Notes under the pieces: generated by a model
Seen by the model: the letters and a program-made list of their open reading frames with translations, nothing else
Told to the model about the DNA's origin: nothing
Database searches by the model: none
Part shown: piece after piece, positions 9,075 through 17,989 of the stretch
Position numbering within the stretch: the stretch's first letter is position 1
How the letters are laid out: the number at the start of each line of letters is the position of its first letter
Source of the DNA: Burkholderiales bacterium
Lineage (GTDB): Bacteria > Pseudomonadota > Gammaproteobacteria > Burkholderiales > Burkholderiaceae_C
Direction: 5' to 3'
DNA: 64,000 bases
Assembly: GCA_021414305.1 (NCBI GenBank)
Contig: JAIOOS010000006.1
Location: forward strand, 248,001 to 312,000
Program-made: the position numbers and the translations under genes

Positions 9075-9752
9075 ATGCACGTCTGGAACTTCGCCCCGGT
9101 GTGGGCGAACGCTGACCTGCTGGCGCTCGGCCTCCTCAACACGCTGAAGGTTACCGGCGCGGCGCTCGCCTTCGGCGTGCCGCTCGGCCTGCTGCTGGCA
9201 TTGATGCGGCTCTCGCCGCAGCGCCTGCTGCGCTGGCCGGCGAGCGCGGTGATCGAGGTCTTTCGCACCACGCCGCCGCTGGTGCAGCTCTTCTGGTTCT
9301 TCTTCGCGCTGCCGATCCTGATCAAGGTCGAGATGACGCCCTACGTCGCCGCGGTGCTCACCTTCTCGATCCAGTCGGCCGCCTTCTTCGCCGAGGTGTT
9401 TCGGGGCGGCATCGTCTCGGTGGAGCGCGGCCAGTGGGAGGCAGGCCGTGCGCTCGGCATGGCGCCGCGGCAGGTGATGCGCCGCGTGGTGCTGCCGCAG
9501 GCGGTGAAGCGGATGATTCCCGCCTTTCTCGAGCGGGCAATTGAGCTGATGAAGACGACCACGCTGGTCGCCATCGTGTCGTACGCCGATCTGCTGTTCC
9601 AGACCAACGAGGTGGCGCAGAAGACGTTCCGGCCGCTCGAGGTGTTCACGGTCACGGCGCTGATCTACTTCGTGGTCATCTTCGCCGCTAGCCAGCTCGT
9701 GCACGGACTCGAGCGCCGCCTGGCCACGAGCGGCGAAGGGCTGGCGCGCTGA
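9075..9752 (+). CDS. Amino-acid ABC transporter permease (HisM/GlnP type), first subunit
   Basis: Integral membrane subunit of 225 residues with about five helices and the EAA loop (EAGRALGMAPRQVMRRVVLPQA) that docks on the ATPase. The N-terminal GLLNTLKVTGAAL is the typical polar amino-acid permease start. It is followed by the second permease with an overlap of one base (TGATG). The heterodimer should work with the binding protein at 8213 and the ATPase at 12332. Confidence 0.88.
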   Translation: MHVWNFAPVWANADLLALGLLNTLKVTGAALAFGVPLGLLLALMRLSPQRLLRWPASAVIEVFRTTPPLVQLFWFFFALPILIKVEMTPYVAAVLTFSIQSAAFFAEVFRGGIVSVERGQWEAGRALGMAPRQVMRRVVLPQAVKRMIPAFLERAIELMKTTTLVAIVSYADLLFQTNEVAQKTFRPLEVFTVTALIYFVVIFAASQLVHGLERRLATSGEGLAR

Positions 9753-10426
9753 TGGGTGCCGCCTACCGCTGGAACTTCGGGCCGGTGCTCGAGAACCTCG
9801 ACGTGCTCTGGGCCGGCGCGCTCGGCACGCTGCGCCTCTTCGTCATCTGCGTGGTGCTCGGGTTCGGCTTCGGCCTCGTCGTCGGCCTCGGCCGGCACGC
9901 CCGGTCGCGCTGGGCGCATCTGCCGGCGACGGCTTTCGTCGAGTTCTTCCGCAACACGCCGGTGCTGGTGCAGATCCTCTGGTTCTATTACGCGCTGCCG
10001 ATCCTGCTGCCGTTCGAGATCAGCCCCCTCGTGGCGGCGGCGCTCGGCATCTCGCTGAACTCGGCGGCGTTCTCGGCCGAGATCTTCCGCGGCGGCATCG
10101 AATCGATCGACCGCGGCCAGGCCGAGGCGGCGCGCGCGCTGGGCATGACGCCGGCGCAGGCGATGCGCCGGATCGTGCTGCCGCAGGCACTCCGCCGGAT
10201 GCTGCCCGCCCTCACCAACCGCGGCATCGAGATCTTCAAGATGACGACGCTGGCCTCGGCGGTGGCCTACGTCGAGCTGCTGCAGCAGGGCAAGCTCCTC
10301 GCCTCGCTGAACTTCAACCCGATCGAGACCTACACGGTGATCGCGGTGGTCTTCTTCCTGTGCCTGTTCCCGCTGGTGCAGGCGACCTACGCGCTCGAAC
10401 GCCGCCTCGGGCGCTCCGATCGGTAG
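9752..10426 (+). CDS. Amino-acid ABC transporter permease, second subunit
   Basis: Membrane subunit of 224 residues, paralogous to its upstream neighbour (shared FFRNTPVLVQILWFYYALPIL-type stretch and the EAA loop EAARALGMTPAQAMRRIVLPQAL). Both permeases end in a YALERRLG-like tail. Oddly, the cognate ATPase does not follow directly: two genes for a FixH-like lipoprotein and a cytochrome c peroxidase intervene before the ATPase at 12332. Confidence 0.88.
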   Translation: MGAAYRWNFGPVLENLDVLWAGALGTLRLFVICVVLGFGFGLVVGLGRHARSRWAHLPATAFVEFFRNTPVLVQILWFYYALPILLPFEISPLVAAALGISLNSAAFSAEIFRGGIESIDRGQAEAARALGMTPAQAMRRIVLPQALRRMLPALTNRGIEIFKMTTLASAVAYVELLQQGKLLASLNFNPIETYTVIAVVFFLCLFPLVQATYALERRLGRSDR

Positions 10427-10545
10427 CGAGAGCCGAACCCGCCGCCGCCCGAGCGAAGGGCCGCGAATCCAGCCGCTTCGTTCAAGCCGGCACAGTCCCG
10501 GATCCGAACAATCGTGCTCCTCGACACCCCTTCAGGAACACGACC

Positions 10546-10992
10546 ATGCCGACCTTCCCCACGCTCGTCCGGGCGGCCCTTGTGCTGATTTCCGCTTCGC
10601 TGGTCGCCGGTTGCATGACAGCGCCGGCCGACCTCGACGTGTCGCTCGATCGGCCCACGGCGGCCGGCGTCTACCGCGTCACGCTGGTGCCGCCGCAACC
10701 GGCGCCGGCGATCAACCAGATGCACAGCTGGCAGGTGAAGCTCACGGCGCCCGACGGCGCCCCGGTGCACGACGCCCGCTTCGCCGTGGACGGCGGCATG
10801 CCGCAGCACGGCCACGGCCTGCCCACGCAGCCGCGGGTCACGCGCGAGATTTCGGAAGGCACCTACGCGCTCGAAGGCATGAAGTTCAGCATGACCGGCT
10901 GGTGGGAGGTGAAGCTCGCGATCCAGGGCCCGCTCGGCGCCGACAAGGTCACCTTCAACACCGTGGTCGGCAACCCGCCGGCGCGGCCGTGA
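10546..10992 (+). CDS. FixH/YtkA-like lipoprotein
   Basis: Exported protein of 148 residues with a lipobox (LVAGC, Cys near residue 23) and a single beta-sandwich domain of the FixH/YtkA type (MHSWQVKLTAPDGAPV ... GGMPQHGHGLPTQP ... MTGWWEVKLAI). The His/Met-rich segment GGMPQHGHGLP may bind copper; this is an inference from similar domains. The stop overlaps the GTG start of the cytochrome c peroxidase by 4 bases (GTGA), so the pair is translationally coupled and probably cooperates in the periplasm. Confidence 0.8.
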   Translation: MPTFPTLVRAALVLISASLVAGCMTAPADLDVSLDRPTAAGVYRVTLVPPQPAPAINQMHSWQVKLTAPDGAPVHDARFAVDGGMPQHGHGLPTQPRVTREISEGTYALEGMKFSMTGWWEVKLAIQGPLGADKVTFNTVVGNPPARP

Positions 10993-12275
10993 GCCGGGCG
11001 ATCCCGCTGCGCGCCGCGGCGGGCGCCCTCGCCGCCGCGGCCCTTGCCCTGGCGGCGCTCGGCGCGCACGGCGCCGACCGGCCGCCGCTGCGCGACCGCT
11101 GGTCGGCCGGCGACCTCGCCACCCTCGCCTCGATGCAGTGGCAGGCGGCGGGCGAGCGATCGGTCGATCGGTCGAACGCCTACGAAGCGCGCGCCGATGC
11201 GGCGGCGCTCGGCCGGGCGCTGTTCAACGACACGCGGCTCAGCCGCAACGGGCAGGTGGCGTGCGCGAGCTGCCACGCCGCCGACCGCGAGTTCCAGGAC
11301 GGCCGACCGCTCGGCCAGGGCGTGGGCACCGGCAAGCGTCGCACGATGCCGGTGATGGGCGCGGCGAACGCGCCGTTCCTGTTCTGGGACGGGCGCAAGG
11401 ACAGCCTGTGGTCGCAAGCCCTCGGTCCGCTCGAAGACGCGGCCGAGCACGGCGGCAACCGCATTCGCTTCCTGCACGTGGTGCAGGCGCGCTACCGCGA
11501 CCGCTACCAGGCCGTGTTCGGTCCCCTGCCCACGCTCGACGCGCTGCCCGACGACGCTTCGCCGAACGGCAACGACGCCGAGCGGGCCGCCTGGAACGCG
11601 CTGCCGGCCGCAAGCCGCGACGGCGTGAACCGGGTCTTCGCGAATCTCGGCAAGGCGATCGCCGCCTACGAGCGACAGGTCTCGTACGGCGAGTCGCGCT
11701 TCGACGCCTACGCGCGCGCCACGCTCGCCGGCGACCCGCGCGGCCAGGAAGTCCTGGCGGCGCAGGAAGTGCGCGGCCTGCGGCTCTTCATCGGCCCCGG
11801 CCAGTGCGTGAGCTGCCACAACGGCCCGGCGCTGACGGATCACGCGTTCCACAACACCGGCGTGCCGCCGCTCGACCCGGCGGCGCCCGACCGCGGCCGC
11901 GCCGAGGGCGTGAAGAAGCTGCTGGGCGACGAGTTCAACTGCCTCGGCCGCTACAGCGACGCGCGGCCCGGCGAGTGCGGAGAGCTGCAGTTCGTCTCGG
12001 CCGACGACCCGGGCCTGGTCGGCGCGTTCCGCACGCCGAGCCTGCGCAACGTGGCGGCACGCGCGCCCTACATGCATGCCGGGCAGCTGGCCACGCTCGG
12101 CCAGGTGGTGGAGCACTACGCGCGCTCGCCGCGAGCGGCCGTGGGCCGCAGCGAGCTCGCGCAGCCGGGCGAGCGGAGGCCGGGCCGCCAGGCCATCCGC
12201 CTCTCGGCGAGCGAGGTGCAGGATCTCGTCGCGTTCCTCGGCGCGCTGACCGGGCCGGTGCGGCAACCCGACTGA
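10989..12275 (+). CDS. Di-heme cytochrome c peroxidase / MauG family protein
   Basis: Periplasmic protein of 428 residues with a signal peptide (residues 1-28). It has two c-type heme sites, CASCH at 92-96 and CVSCH at 273-277, spaced as in bacterial di-heme peroxidases. FRTPSLRNVAARAPYMHAGQ near the C-terminus is the typical MauG/CcpA segment carrying the distal Met/Tyr region. It reduces hydrogen peroxide or oxidises a protein partner. The GTG start at 10989 overlaps the FixH-like stop. It lies inside an amino-acid transporter locus, which is unusual. Confidence 0.88.
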   Translation: MSRAIPLRAAAGALAAAALALAALGAHGADRPPLRDRWSAGDLATLASMQWQAAGERSVDRSNAYEARADAAALGRALFNDTRLSRNGQVACASCHAADREFQDGRPLGQGVGTGKRRTMPVMGAANAPFLFWDGRKDSLWSQALGPLEDAAEHGGNRIRFLHVVQARYRDRYQAVFGPLPTLDALPDDASPNGNDAERAAWNALPAASRDGVNRVFANLGKAIAAYERQVSYGESRFDAYARATLAGDPRGQEVLAAQEVRGLRLFIGPGQCVSCHNGPALTDHAFHNTGVPPLDPAAPDRGRAEGVKKLLGDEFNCLGRYSDARPGECGELQFVSADDPGLVGAFRTPSLRNVAARAPYMHAGQLATLGQVVEHYARSPRAAVGRSELAQPGERRPGRQAIRLSASEVQDLVAFLGALTGPVRQPD

Positions 12276-12331
12276 CCGACGCGGTTCGGCCGTGCGCGGG
12301 AGCGCGTCCCGCGAGTCGGCAGAATCGCCCG

Positions 12332-13165
12332 GTGCAACCTTCTCCTCCCCCTTTCCCCGCCGCCACCGCCGCCGAGCCCGCTGCACGGCCCCTGCTGCGG
12401 GTGAGCGCGCTGACCAAGCACTTCGGCGACAACGCCGTGCTGCGCGGCATCGACCTCGACGTGATGCCCGGCGACCGCATCGCCATCCTCGGCGCCTCGG
12501 GCTCCGGCAAGAGCACGCTGCTGCGCTGCCTGAACTTCATGGAGCGCCCGAGCGCCGGCGTGGTGGAGCTGGCCGGCCAGGCGATCGGCCGCGCCGCGCC
12601 GGGCCAGACCCCGGCCGGCGAGCGCCGCTACGACGAAGCCGAGCTGACGCGCGTGCGCCAGCGCGTGGGCATGGTGTTCCAGCAGTTCAACCTGTTCCCG
12701 CACATGACCGCGCTCGGCAACGTGATGGAGGGTCTGCGCACGGTGCGCGGCCAGCGCGAGGCCGAGGCGCGCGGCCGCGCCGAGGCCGAGCTCGCCCGCG
12801 TCGGCCTGGCCGACAAGGCCGACGCCTACCCGGCGCGGCTCTCGGGCGGGCAGAAGCAGCGCGTGGCCATCGCCCGCGCGCTGGCGATGGACCCCGAGGT
12901 GCTGCTGTTCGACGAGCCGACCTCGGCCCTCGACCCCGAGCTGGTGGGCGAGGTGCTGCGCGTGATCCGCTCGCTCGCCGACGAAGGCCGCACGATGCTG
13001 CTGGTGACGCACGAGATCGGCTTCGCGTACCACTTCGCCAGCCGCGTGCTCTTCATCGCCGAGGGCGTGATCCACGAGCAGGGCACGCCCGACCAGGTGC
13101 TCAAGCATCCCAGCGAGCCGCGCACGCGGGCGTTCATCGAGCGGCACCGCGAGTTCGACTTCTAG
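12332..13165 (+). CDS. Polar amino-acid ABC transporter ATPase
   Basis: ATP-hydrolysing subunit of 277 residues: Walker A GASGSGKST, Q-loop VGMVFQQFNLFPHMT, signature LSGGQKQR, Walker B VLLFDEPTSALDPE and the switch His in LLVTHEIGFA. It matches the GlnQ/HisP class and should energise the permeases encoded at 9075-10426, although two redox genes separate them. A GTG at 12332 gives a short proline-rich N-terminal tail. A later in-frame GTG at 12401 is possible and would begin at the first beta strand. Confidence 0.85.
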   Translation: MQPSPPPFPAATAAEPAARPLLRVSALTKHFGDNAVLRGIDLDVMPGDRIAILGASGSGKSTLLRCLNFMERPSAGVVELAGQAIGRAAPGQTPAGERRYDEAELTRVRQRVGMVFQQFNLFPHMTALGNVMEGLRTVRGQREAEARGRAEAELARVGLADKADAYPARLSGGQKQRVAIARALAMDPEVLLFDEPTSALDPELVGEVLRVIRSLADEGRTMLLVTHEIGFAYHFASRVLFIAEGVIHEQGTPDQVLKHPSEPRTRAFIERHREFDF

Positions 13166-13205
13166 TTCCGATTCCCGTATTCGATTTCCCGACTTCGAGG
13201 CCACC

Positions 13206-14141
13206 ATGACCGCAGCCCCCCCCAATGCGCTGACCCAGGGCGAAAGCGCCCAGGGCTACCTCGCCGACCCGCGCAACGACGGCGTGTGGGTCTGCGTGAA
13301 CGGCGACTTCGTGCCGCGCAACGAAGCGCGCGTCTCGGTCTTCGACAGCGGCTTCGTCCTCGGCGACGGCATCTGGGAGGGGCTGCGCCTGGTGCAGGGC
13401 CGCCTGATCAGCCTCGACGCGCACCTCGACCGCCTGTTCGAAGGCGCGACCTCGATCGCGCTCGACATCGGCCTGACCCGCACCGAGCTGACGCGGGCCG
13501 TGCTCGACACGCTGGCGAAGAACGGCATGACCGACGGGGCGCACATCCGGCTCATGGTGACGCGCGGCCTCAAGCGCACGCCGAACCAGGACCCGCGCTT
13601 CGTGATCGGCAAGGCGACGGTCGTCATCGTCGCCGAGTGGAAGACGCCCAAGCCCGAGTCGAAGACGCGCGGCCTCTCGCTCTTCACCTCGACCTTTCGG
13701 ACGAGCGGGCCCGACGTGTTCGACCTCCGGCTCAACTCGCACAGCCGGCTGAACCTGATCCAGGCGCTGATCCAGGCCATTCACGCCGGCGCCGACGAAG
13801 CGCTGATGCTCGACCCGCGCGGCTTCGTGGCGAGTTGCAACTCCACCAACTTCTTCATCGTGAGGAAGGGCGAGCTCTGGACCTCGACCGGGGCGTATTC
13901 GTTCAAGGGGATCACGCAGCGGAACGTGATCGAGGCGTGGACGGCGGCGGGGGGCGTGGCGCGGGAGTGCGACTTCACGCTGGCGCAGGTGTATTCGGCG
14001 GAGGAGGCGTTCGTGACGGGAACGCTGGGCGGGGTGACGCCGGTGACGAAGGTGGACGGGCGGACGATCGGCGATGGAAGGCCGGGGAAGCAGACTCTCC
14101 GCGCCGGCGCGCTCTACCTGCAACGGGTGACCGGCACATGA
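13206..14141 (+). CDS. Class IV aminotransferase-like protein lacking the canonical PLP lysine
   Basis: Protein of 311 residues with the class IV (branched-chain / D-amino acid aminotransferase) fold: RVSVFDSGFVLGDGIWEGLR near the start, SLDAHLDRLFEGA, and a C-terminal YSAEEAFVTGTLGGVTPV. The PLP-binding lysine of the class should fall near residue 180, but there is no Lys between residues 154 and about 215. The stretch reads NSHSRLNLIQ with Arg181. The Glu that usually precedes the PLP-phosphate loop is Ser (FVASCNSTN). It may have a variant chemistry or be a non-catalytic relative. It follows the transporter ATPase by 40 bases and overlaps the next gene by 4. Confidence 0.8.
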   Translation: MTAAPPNALTQGESAQGYLADPRNDGVWVCVNGDFVPRNEARVSVFDSGFVLGDGIWEGLRLVQGRLISLDAHLDRLFEGATSIALDIGLTRTELTRAVLDTLAKNGMTDGAHIRLMVTRGLKRTPNQDPRFVIGKATVVIVAEWKTPKPESKTRGLSLFTSTFRTSGPDVFDLRLNSHSRLNLIQALIQAIHAGADEALMLDPRGFVASCNSTNFFIVRKGELWTSTGAYSFKGITQRNVIEAWTAAGGVARECDFTLAQVYSAEEAFVTGTLGGVTPVTKVDGRTIGDGRPGKQTLRAGALYLQRVTGT

Positions 14142-14617
14142 CCGGCCGCACGTGGTGGCGGCGCAGCGTGAAGGCGCTGCACCAGATCTCCGCGATCGCC
14201 GGCGGCGGCGGCCTGGCGGCCTGCCTCGTCATCGGCCTGACGGCGAACGCCGCGTCGCAGTCCGAGTTCATCGGGGCCCGGCAGGCGATCGCGGCGATCG
14301 CACGCTTCGTGCTCGTGCCTTCGCTGGCCGTCGTGCTGGTGACGGGCCTCCTGGCCATCGCGGCGACGCGCGCCTATCACGACGCGGGCTGGGCCTGGGT
14401 GAAGGCGCTGCTCGGCCTGAGCGTGTTCGAGGCGACCCTGCTCACCGTCGGCGCCAGCGTGCGCCAGGCCGAGCTCGCGGCGGCGGCGGCCGATCCGGGC
14501 CTGCTCGCCTCGCTCTTGCATTCGGAGCGCAACACGCTCTGGCTGCTGCTCGCACTCAGCGTCGCCAATGTCGTCCTGGCGGTGTGGCGGCCTCGGCTGA
14601 CGGTGAAGATTCGCTGA
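14138..14617 (+). CDS. DUF2269-like four-helix membrane protein
   Basis: Inner-membrane protein of 159 residues with four hydrophobic segments. VKALHQISAIAGGGGLAACLV at the start and the internal GWAWVKALLGLSVFE resemble DUF2269-type proteins. Function unknown. The ATG overlaps the aminotransferase stop (ATGA). Convergent with the sulfotransferase-like gene, with a hairpin between them. Confidence 0.65.
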   Translation: MTGRTWWRRSVKALHQISAIAGGGGLAACLVIGLTANAASQSEFIGARQAIAAIARFVLVPSLAVVLVTGLLAIAATRAYHDAGWAWVKALLGLSVFEATLLTVGASVRQAELAAAAADPGLLASLLHSERNTLWLLLALSVANVVLAVWRPRLTVKIR

Positions 14618-14657
14618 GCCCGGCCTTCCTCCGCTCCGGCAGAAGACGATCCTGGTC

Positions 14658-14674
14658 GGCCGATGCGATCGGCC
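14658..14674. terminator. Hairpin between convergent genes
   Basis: Inverted repeat GGCCGAT-GCG-ATCGGCC between the plus-strand membrane protein gene (stop at 14617) and the minus-strand sulfotransferase-like gene (stop at 14674). There is no clear T-run, so it is only a candidate bidirectional terminator or transcript stabiliser. Confidence 0.35.
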
Positions 14675-15411
14675 TACCGGAGCTTGTGTTCGACGAGCGC
14701 CTCGTAGTGCGGTCGCGCCGCGTCCGCGATCCGCTGCAACTCGATGCCCAACGCCACCCTTTCGCGGGCCGCCGGCCGCTCGAAGCCCGTCGACCGCTCG
14801 ACGGCGTCGTACCAGGCAGGTGCCCATACGCCATCGCTGTCGCGCCTCCCGGGCGGCCAGTGAAGCATGGCAGCGTCGTACGCGATCCCGAGCGCCGCGC
14901 ACAACTTCGCCAGCACACGCCCCGGCTCCGCCAGGATGTCCGCACCTTCCACCACCGGCGGCGCCCGCCCCAGGCGATCCGACTCCTGCTCGAACAGCTC
15001 CCGCTGCTGCACGATCCCGATGTCCGCCAGCGTCACCTCCCCGCGCTTGGCCACGTATGAAGCGAGCACCGCGGCCGGATCGCGGATGAGAAACGCATTG
15101 CGCACCTGCCCCAGCCACTCCCTGCCGACGGCCGGAATCATGTGATGCGTCATGTGCTTCTGGTACCAGACCGGCCTGTCGCCGGGCACGGGACCCAGCA
15201 GCCCCGCCACCACGTCGCGCCAGTCGTTCGGCTGCGAGGCGATCACCTCCTGGCGCATCGGATGCACCAGGCCCGTCTGCACGAGGTACGCCGCGTAGAA
15301 CGGCTCGTCGGTCACCGCCGTGTCGGCCCGGGCACCGAACGACCGCATCATCGCCGTGGAGATGTTGCGCGGGCCGGACCACATGGCGATCCGGATCGGT
15401 GGCTCCTGCAT
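14674..15411 (-). CDS. Sulfotransferase-like P-loop protein
   Basis: Protein of 245 residues with a sulfotransferase-type nucleotide loop right at the start (IRIAMWSGPRNISTAMMRSF) and a second conserved block (NAFLIRDPAAVLASY) that in sulfotransferases contacts the 3'-phosphate of PAPS. The segment GVWAPAWYDAVERSTGF is typical of this subfamily. From memory, plant branched-chain-aminotransferase-like proteins fuse this same domain to a class IV aminotransferase, and such a gene lies nearby at 13206. The ATG at 15411 was chosen because the conserved domain begins immediately after it. The open frame runs 50 codons further upstream without a typical sequence. Confidence 0.75.
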   Translation of the reverse strand: MQEPPIRIAMWSGPRNISTAMMRSFGARADTAVTDEPFYAAYLVQTGLVHPMRQEVIASQPNDWRDVVAGLLGPVPGDRPVWYQKHMTHHMIPAVGREWLGQVRNAFLIRDPAAVLASYVAKRGEVTLADIGIVQQRELFEQESDRLGRAPPVVEGADILAEPGRVLAKLCAALGIAYDAAMLHWPPGRRDSDGVWAPAWYDAVERSTGFERPAARERVALGIELQRIADAARPHYEALVEHKLR

Positions 15412-15579
15412 CTGCTGTTCTCGCGTGTCGGGCGGAAACGGTAGCAGAAGACACGCCACTGTCACGTGCGCGGCCAATGATGACTCGCCTCTGCTGCATG
15501 CAGCAATGCGCAGACGAACTGCCCCGTTTCCCTCGGCCGCAGGCCTGCAACGCCTCATCACTCATCGGAGCCGCACACC

Positions 15580-17939
15580 GTGACCACTTCTCGTCGCAAG
15601 TTCATCCAGGGCGCCGCCCAATCCGGCATCGCGGCGGCCACGCTCGCCGCCTTCCCGCCGAGCATCCGCAAGGCGATGGCGATTCCCGCCTTCAACGAGA
15701 CCGGCACGATCCGGGACGTGAAGCACGTGGTCATCCTGACGCAGGAGAACCGCGCCTTCGATCACTACTTCGGCACGCTGAAGGGCATTCGCGGATTCGG
15801 CGATCGCTTCACCGTTCCGCAGCCCGGCGGCCGCAGCGTGTGGGAACAGCTCGACCGCGCCGGCAACCCGGTGCTGCCGTACTACCTCGACGCGACCCAG
15901 GGCAATGCCCAGCGCGTTTCGGGCACGCCCCATAGTTGGGTCGACGGCCAGCTCGGCTGGCTGGACGGCCGCGTCGGCTACTGGCCCGCCGTCAAGAACA
16001 CGTTCTCGATGGCGTACTACAAGGAAGCCGAGCTGCCGTTCCAGTTCGCGCTGGCCAACGCCTTCACCATCTGCGACGGCTACCACTGCTCGATGCATAC
16101 GGGCACCAACTCGAACCGCATGTTCTCTGGACCGGCACCAACGGCCCCAGCGGCGCCGGGGTGGCCTCCCTCAACAACGAGTGGGACGGTTTCAGCCCCA
16201 CCGACACGGGCGCGGTCGGCTACGACTGGGCGACCTATCCGGAACGCCTGCAGGCGGCCGGCGTGAGCTGGATCGTCTACGAGAACATGCCCGACAACTA
16301 CGGCGACAACTCGCTCGTGGGCTTCCGGCAATACCGTGCCGCGAACCAGGCTTCCGGCAAGCCCGTGGGCACCGATGGCGGCCCCTATCCCGCCTACGAC
16401 CCGGCCAGCGACGACGCCCACAACCCGCTCTACAAGGGCATCGCCAACACGATGCCGGGCGCGCTGGGCGACACCGACTCGTACTTCAAGACCTTTCGCG
16501 ACGATTGCAGGAACGGCAAGCTGCCGCAGGTCTCCTGGGTGGTTGCTCCCGCCACGTACTCCGAGCACCCCGGGCCCTCCAGCCCGGTTCAAGGGGCCTG
16601 GTACATCCAGCAGGTGCTGGACGCACTGACCGCCAACCCCGAGGTCTGGAGCAAGACCGTGCTCTTCATCAACTTCGACGAGAACGACGGCTACTTCGAC
16701 CACTACCCGTCTCCCGCCGCACCCTCCCCCAACCCCGACGGCACGCTCGCCGGCAAGACCACGCTCTCGGCGGCGGAGATCGCCTACGAATACAACAAGT
16801 ACCCTTCCCCTCCCGGCACGACCGGGCAGCCGCAGCAGGGCGGCGCCAACCTCGACTACGGCGCGCAGGACGGCCGCGTGTTCGGCCCCGGCGTGCGCGT
16901 GCCGATGTACGTGGTCTCGCCCTGGAGCCGCGGCGGCTGGGTCAACTCGCAGGCGCTCGATCACACCTCGGTGATCCGCTTCATCGAGGCGCGTTTCGGC
17001 GTGAAGGAACCCAACATCAGCCCGTTCCGGCGCGCCGCGCTGGGCGACCTGACGAGTGCCTTCAACTTCGCCAACCCGAACAACGAGCCGCTGCCCACCC
17101 TGGCCGGCCGCAAGACCAAGGCGGAAGCCGATGCCGTGCGCGCCGCGCAGCAGGCGCTGCCGCAGATCACGCCGCCTGCCGGCCGCGGCCTGCCCGCGCA
17201 GGCCACCGGCTATCGCCCCTCGCGCGCCCTGCCCTACGAGCTGAGCGTGACGTCGCGCATCGAGGAGCGGCAAGGGAACCTCCGTCTCGTGTTCCGCAAC
17301 ACCGGCCGCGCCGCCGCGGTGTTCCATGTCTACGACAAGCTGAAGCTCGACGCCATGCCGAGCCGCCAGCCGGTGCCGGCCGATCCCAATGCGCTGCTCG
17401 CCTTCCGCGATCAGCAGTATCCGCAGCCGCGCCGCTTCATGGTCCAGCCGACGAAGATGCTGGACGACACCTGGCCCGTGCAGAACGACAACGCCGGCCG
17501 CTACGACCTGTGGGTGCTGGGCCCGAACGGCTTTCACCGCCGCTTCAAGGGCGACCTGACGGCGCTGCGCTCGCGGCAGGCCTCGGCGCCCGAGGTGCAG
17601 GTGAGCTACGACCCGCGGGGAGGCGGCCTTCGGCTCGAGGTGCGCAACGAAGGCGCCGCGCCCGTGCTGCTGAAGGTGCGATCGAACAAGCTGTACGGTG
17701 CGCTCACGGCCGTGGGGTCGGGAGGAGCGGTGGGCGGCACCGGCACCGCGTGGGAGCTCAGGTTCACCGGTCGCGGCGAGCAATCGCTCTACTGGAACCT
17801 GGACTCGACGGGCTGGTGGTACGACCTGATCGTCAGCAGCGATGCCGACCCGAGCTTCCTGCGCCGGCTGGCCGGCCGCATGGAGACGGGCCGGCATTCG
17901 GTCAGCGATCCGGCGATGGGACTGGCCGACAGCTTTTGA
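15580..17939 (+). pseudogene. Phospholipase C (phosphocholine-type, Tat-exported), broken by a one-base deletion
   Basis: Encodes a secreted phosphoesterase of the PlcN/PlcH family that cleaves the head group of phospholipids. The N-terminus carries a twin-arginine signal (TSRRKFIQGAAQSG). The catalytic domain starts with VKHVVILTQENRAFDHYFGTLKG, and HCSMHTGTNSNRMF and INFDENDGYFDH are conserved metal-site regions. Two C-terminal beta domains follow. Translation in the starting frame runs off at 16266, while the rest of the protein (from LWTGTNGPSGAGV) continues one frame back. The break is at 16123-16127, where TTCTCTGG should read TTCCTCTGG: one C is missing. Repaired, the product is about 786 residues, normal for the family. 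It is either a genuine frameshift or a sequencing error. Confidence 0.85.
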
Positions 17940-17970
17940 GCGTACGGCGCCGACGCGGTACGCGACCCCG

Positions 17971-17988
17971 CCCCGGCGTCCGCCGGGG
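17971..17988. terminator. GC-rich hairpin between convergent genes
   Basis: CCCCGGC-GTCC-GCCGGGG lies between the phospholipase stop (17939, plus) and the sensor kinase stop (17990, minus). It is a strong stem with a four-base loop and no T-tract, and could serve both converging transcripts. Confidence 0.45.
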
Positions 17989-17989
17989 A

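Noticed and set aside
16115..16135. Programmed -1 frameshift in the phospholipase gene
   Set aside because: The local sequence ATGTTCTCTGG has no X-XXY-YYZ slippery heptamer and no obvious downstream stem, so a deletion is simpler.
16080..17897. 605-codon minus-strand frame opposite the phospholipase
   Set aside because: Composition-driven shadow; the plus-strand frames give clear phospholipase sequence after correcting one base.
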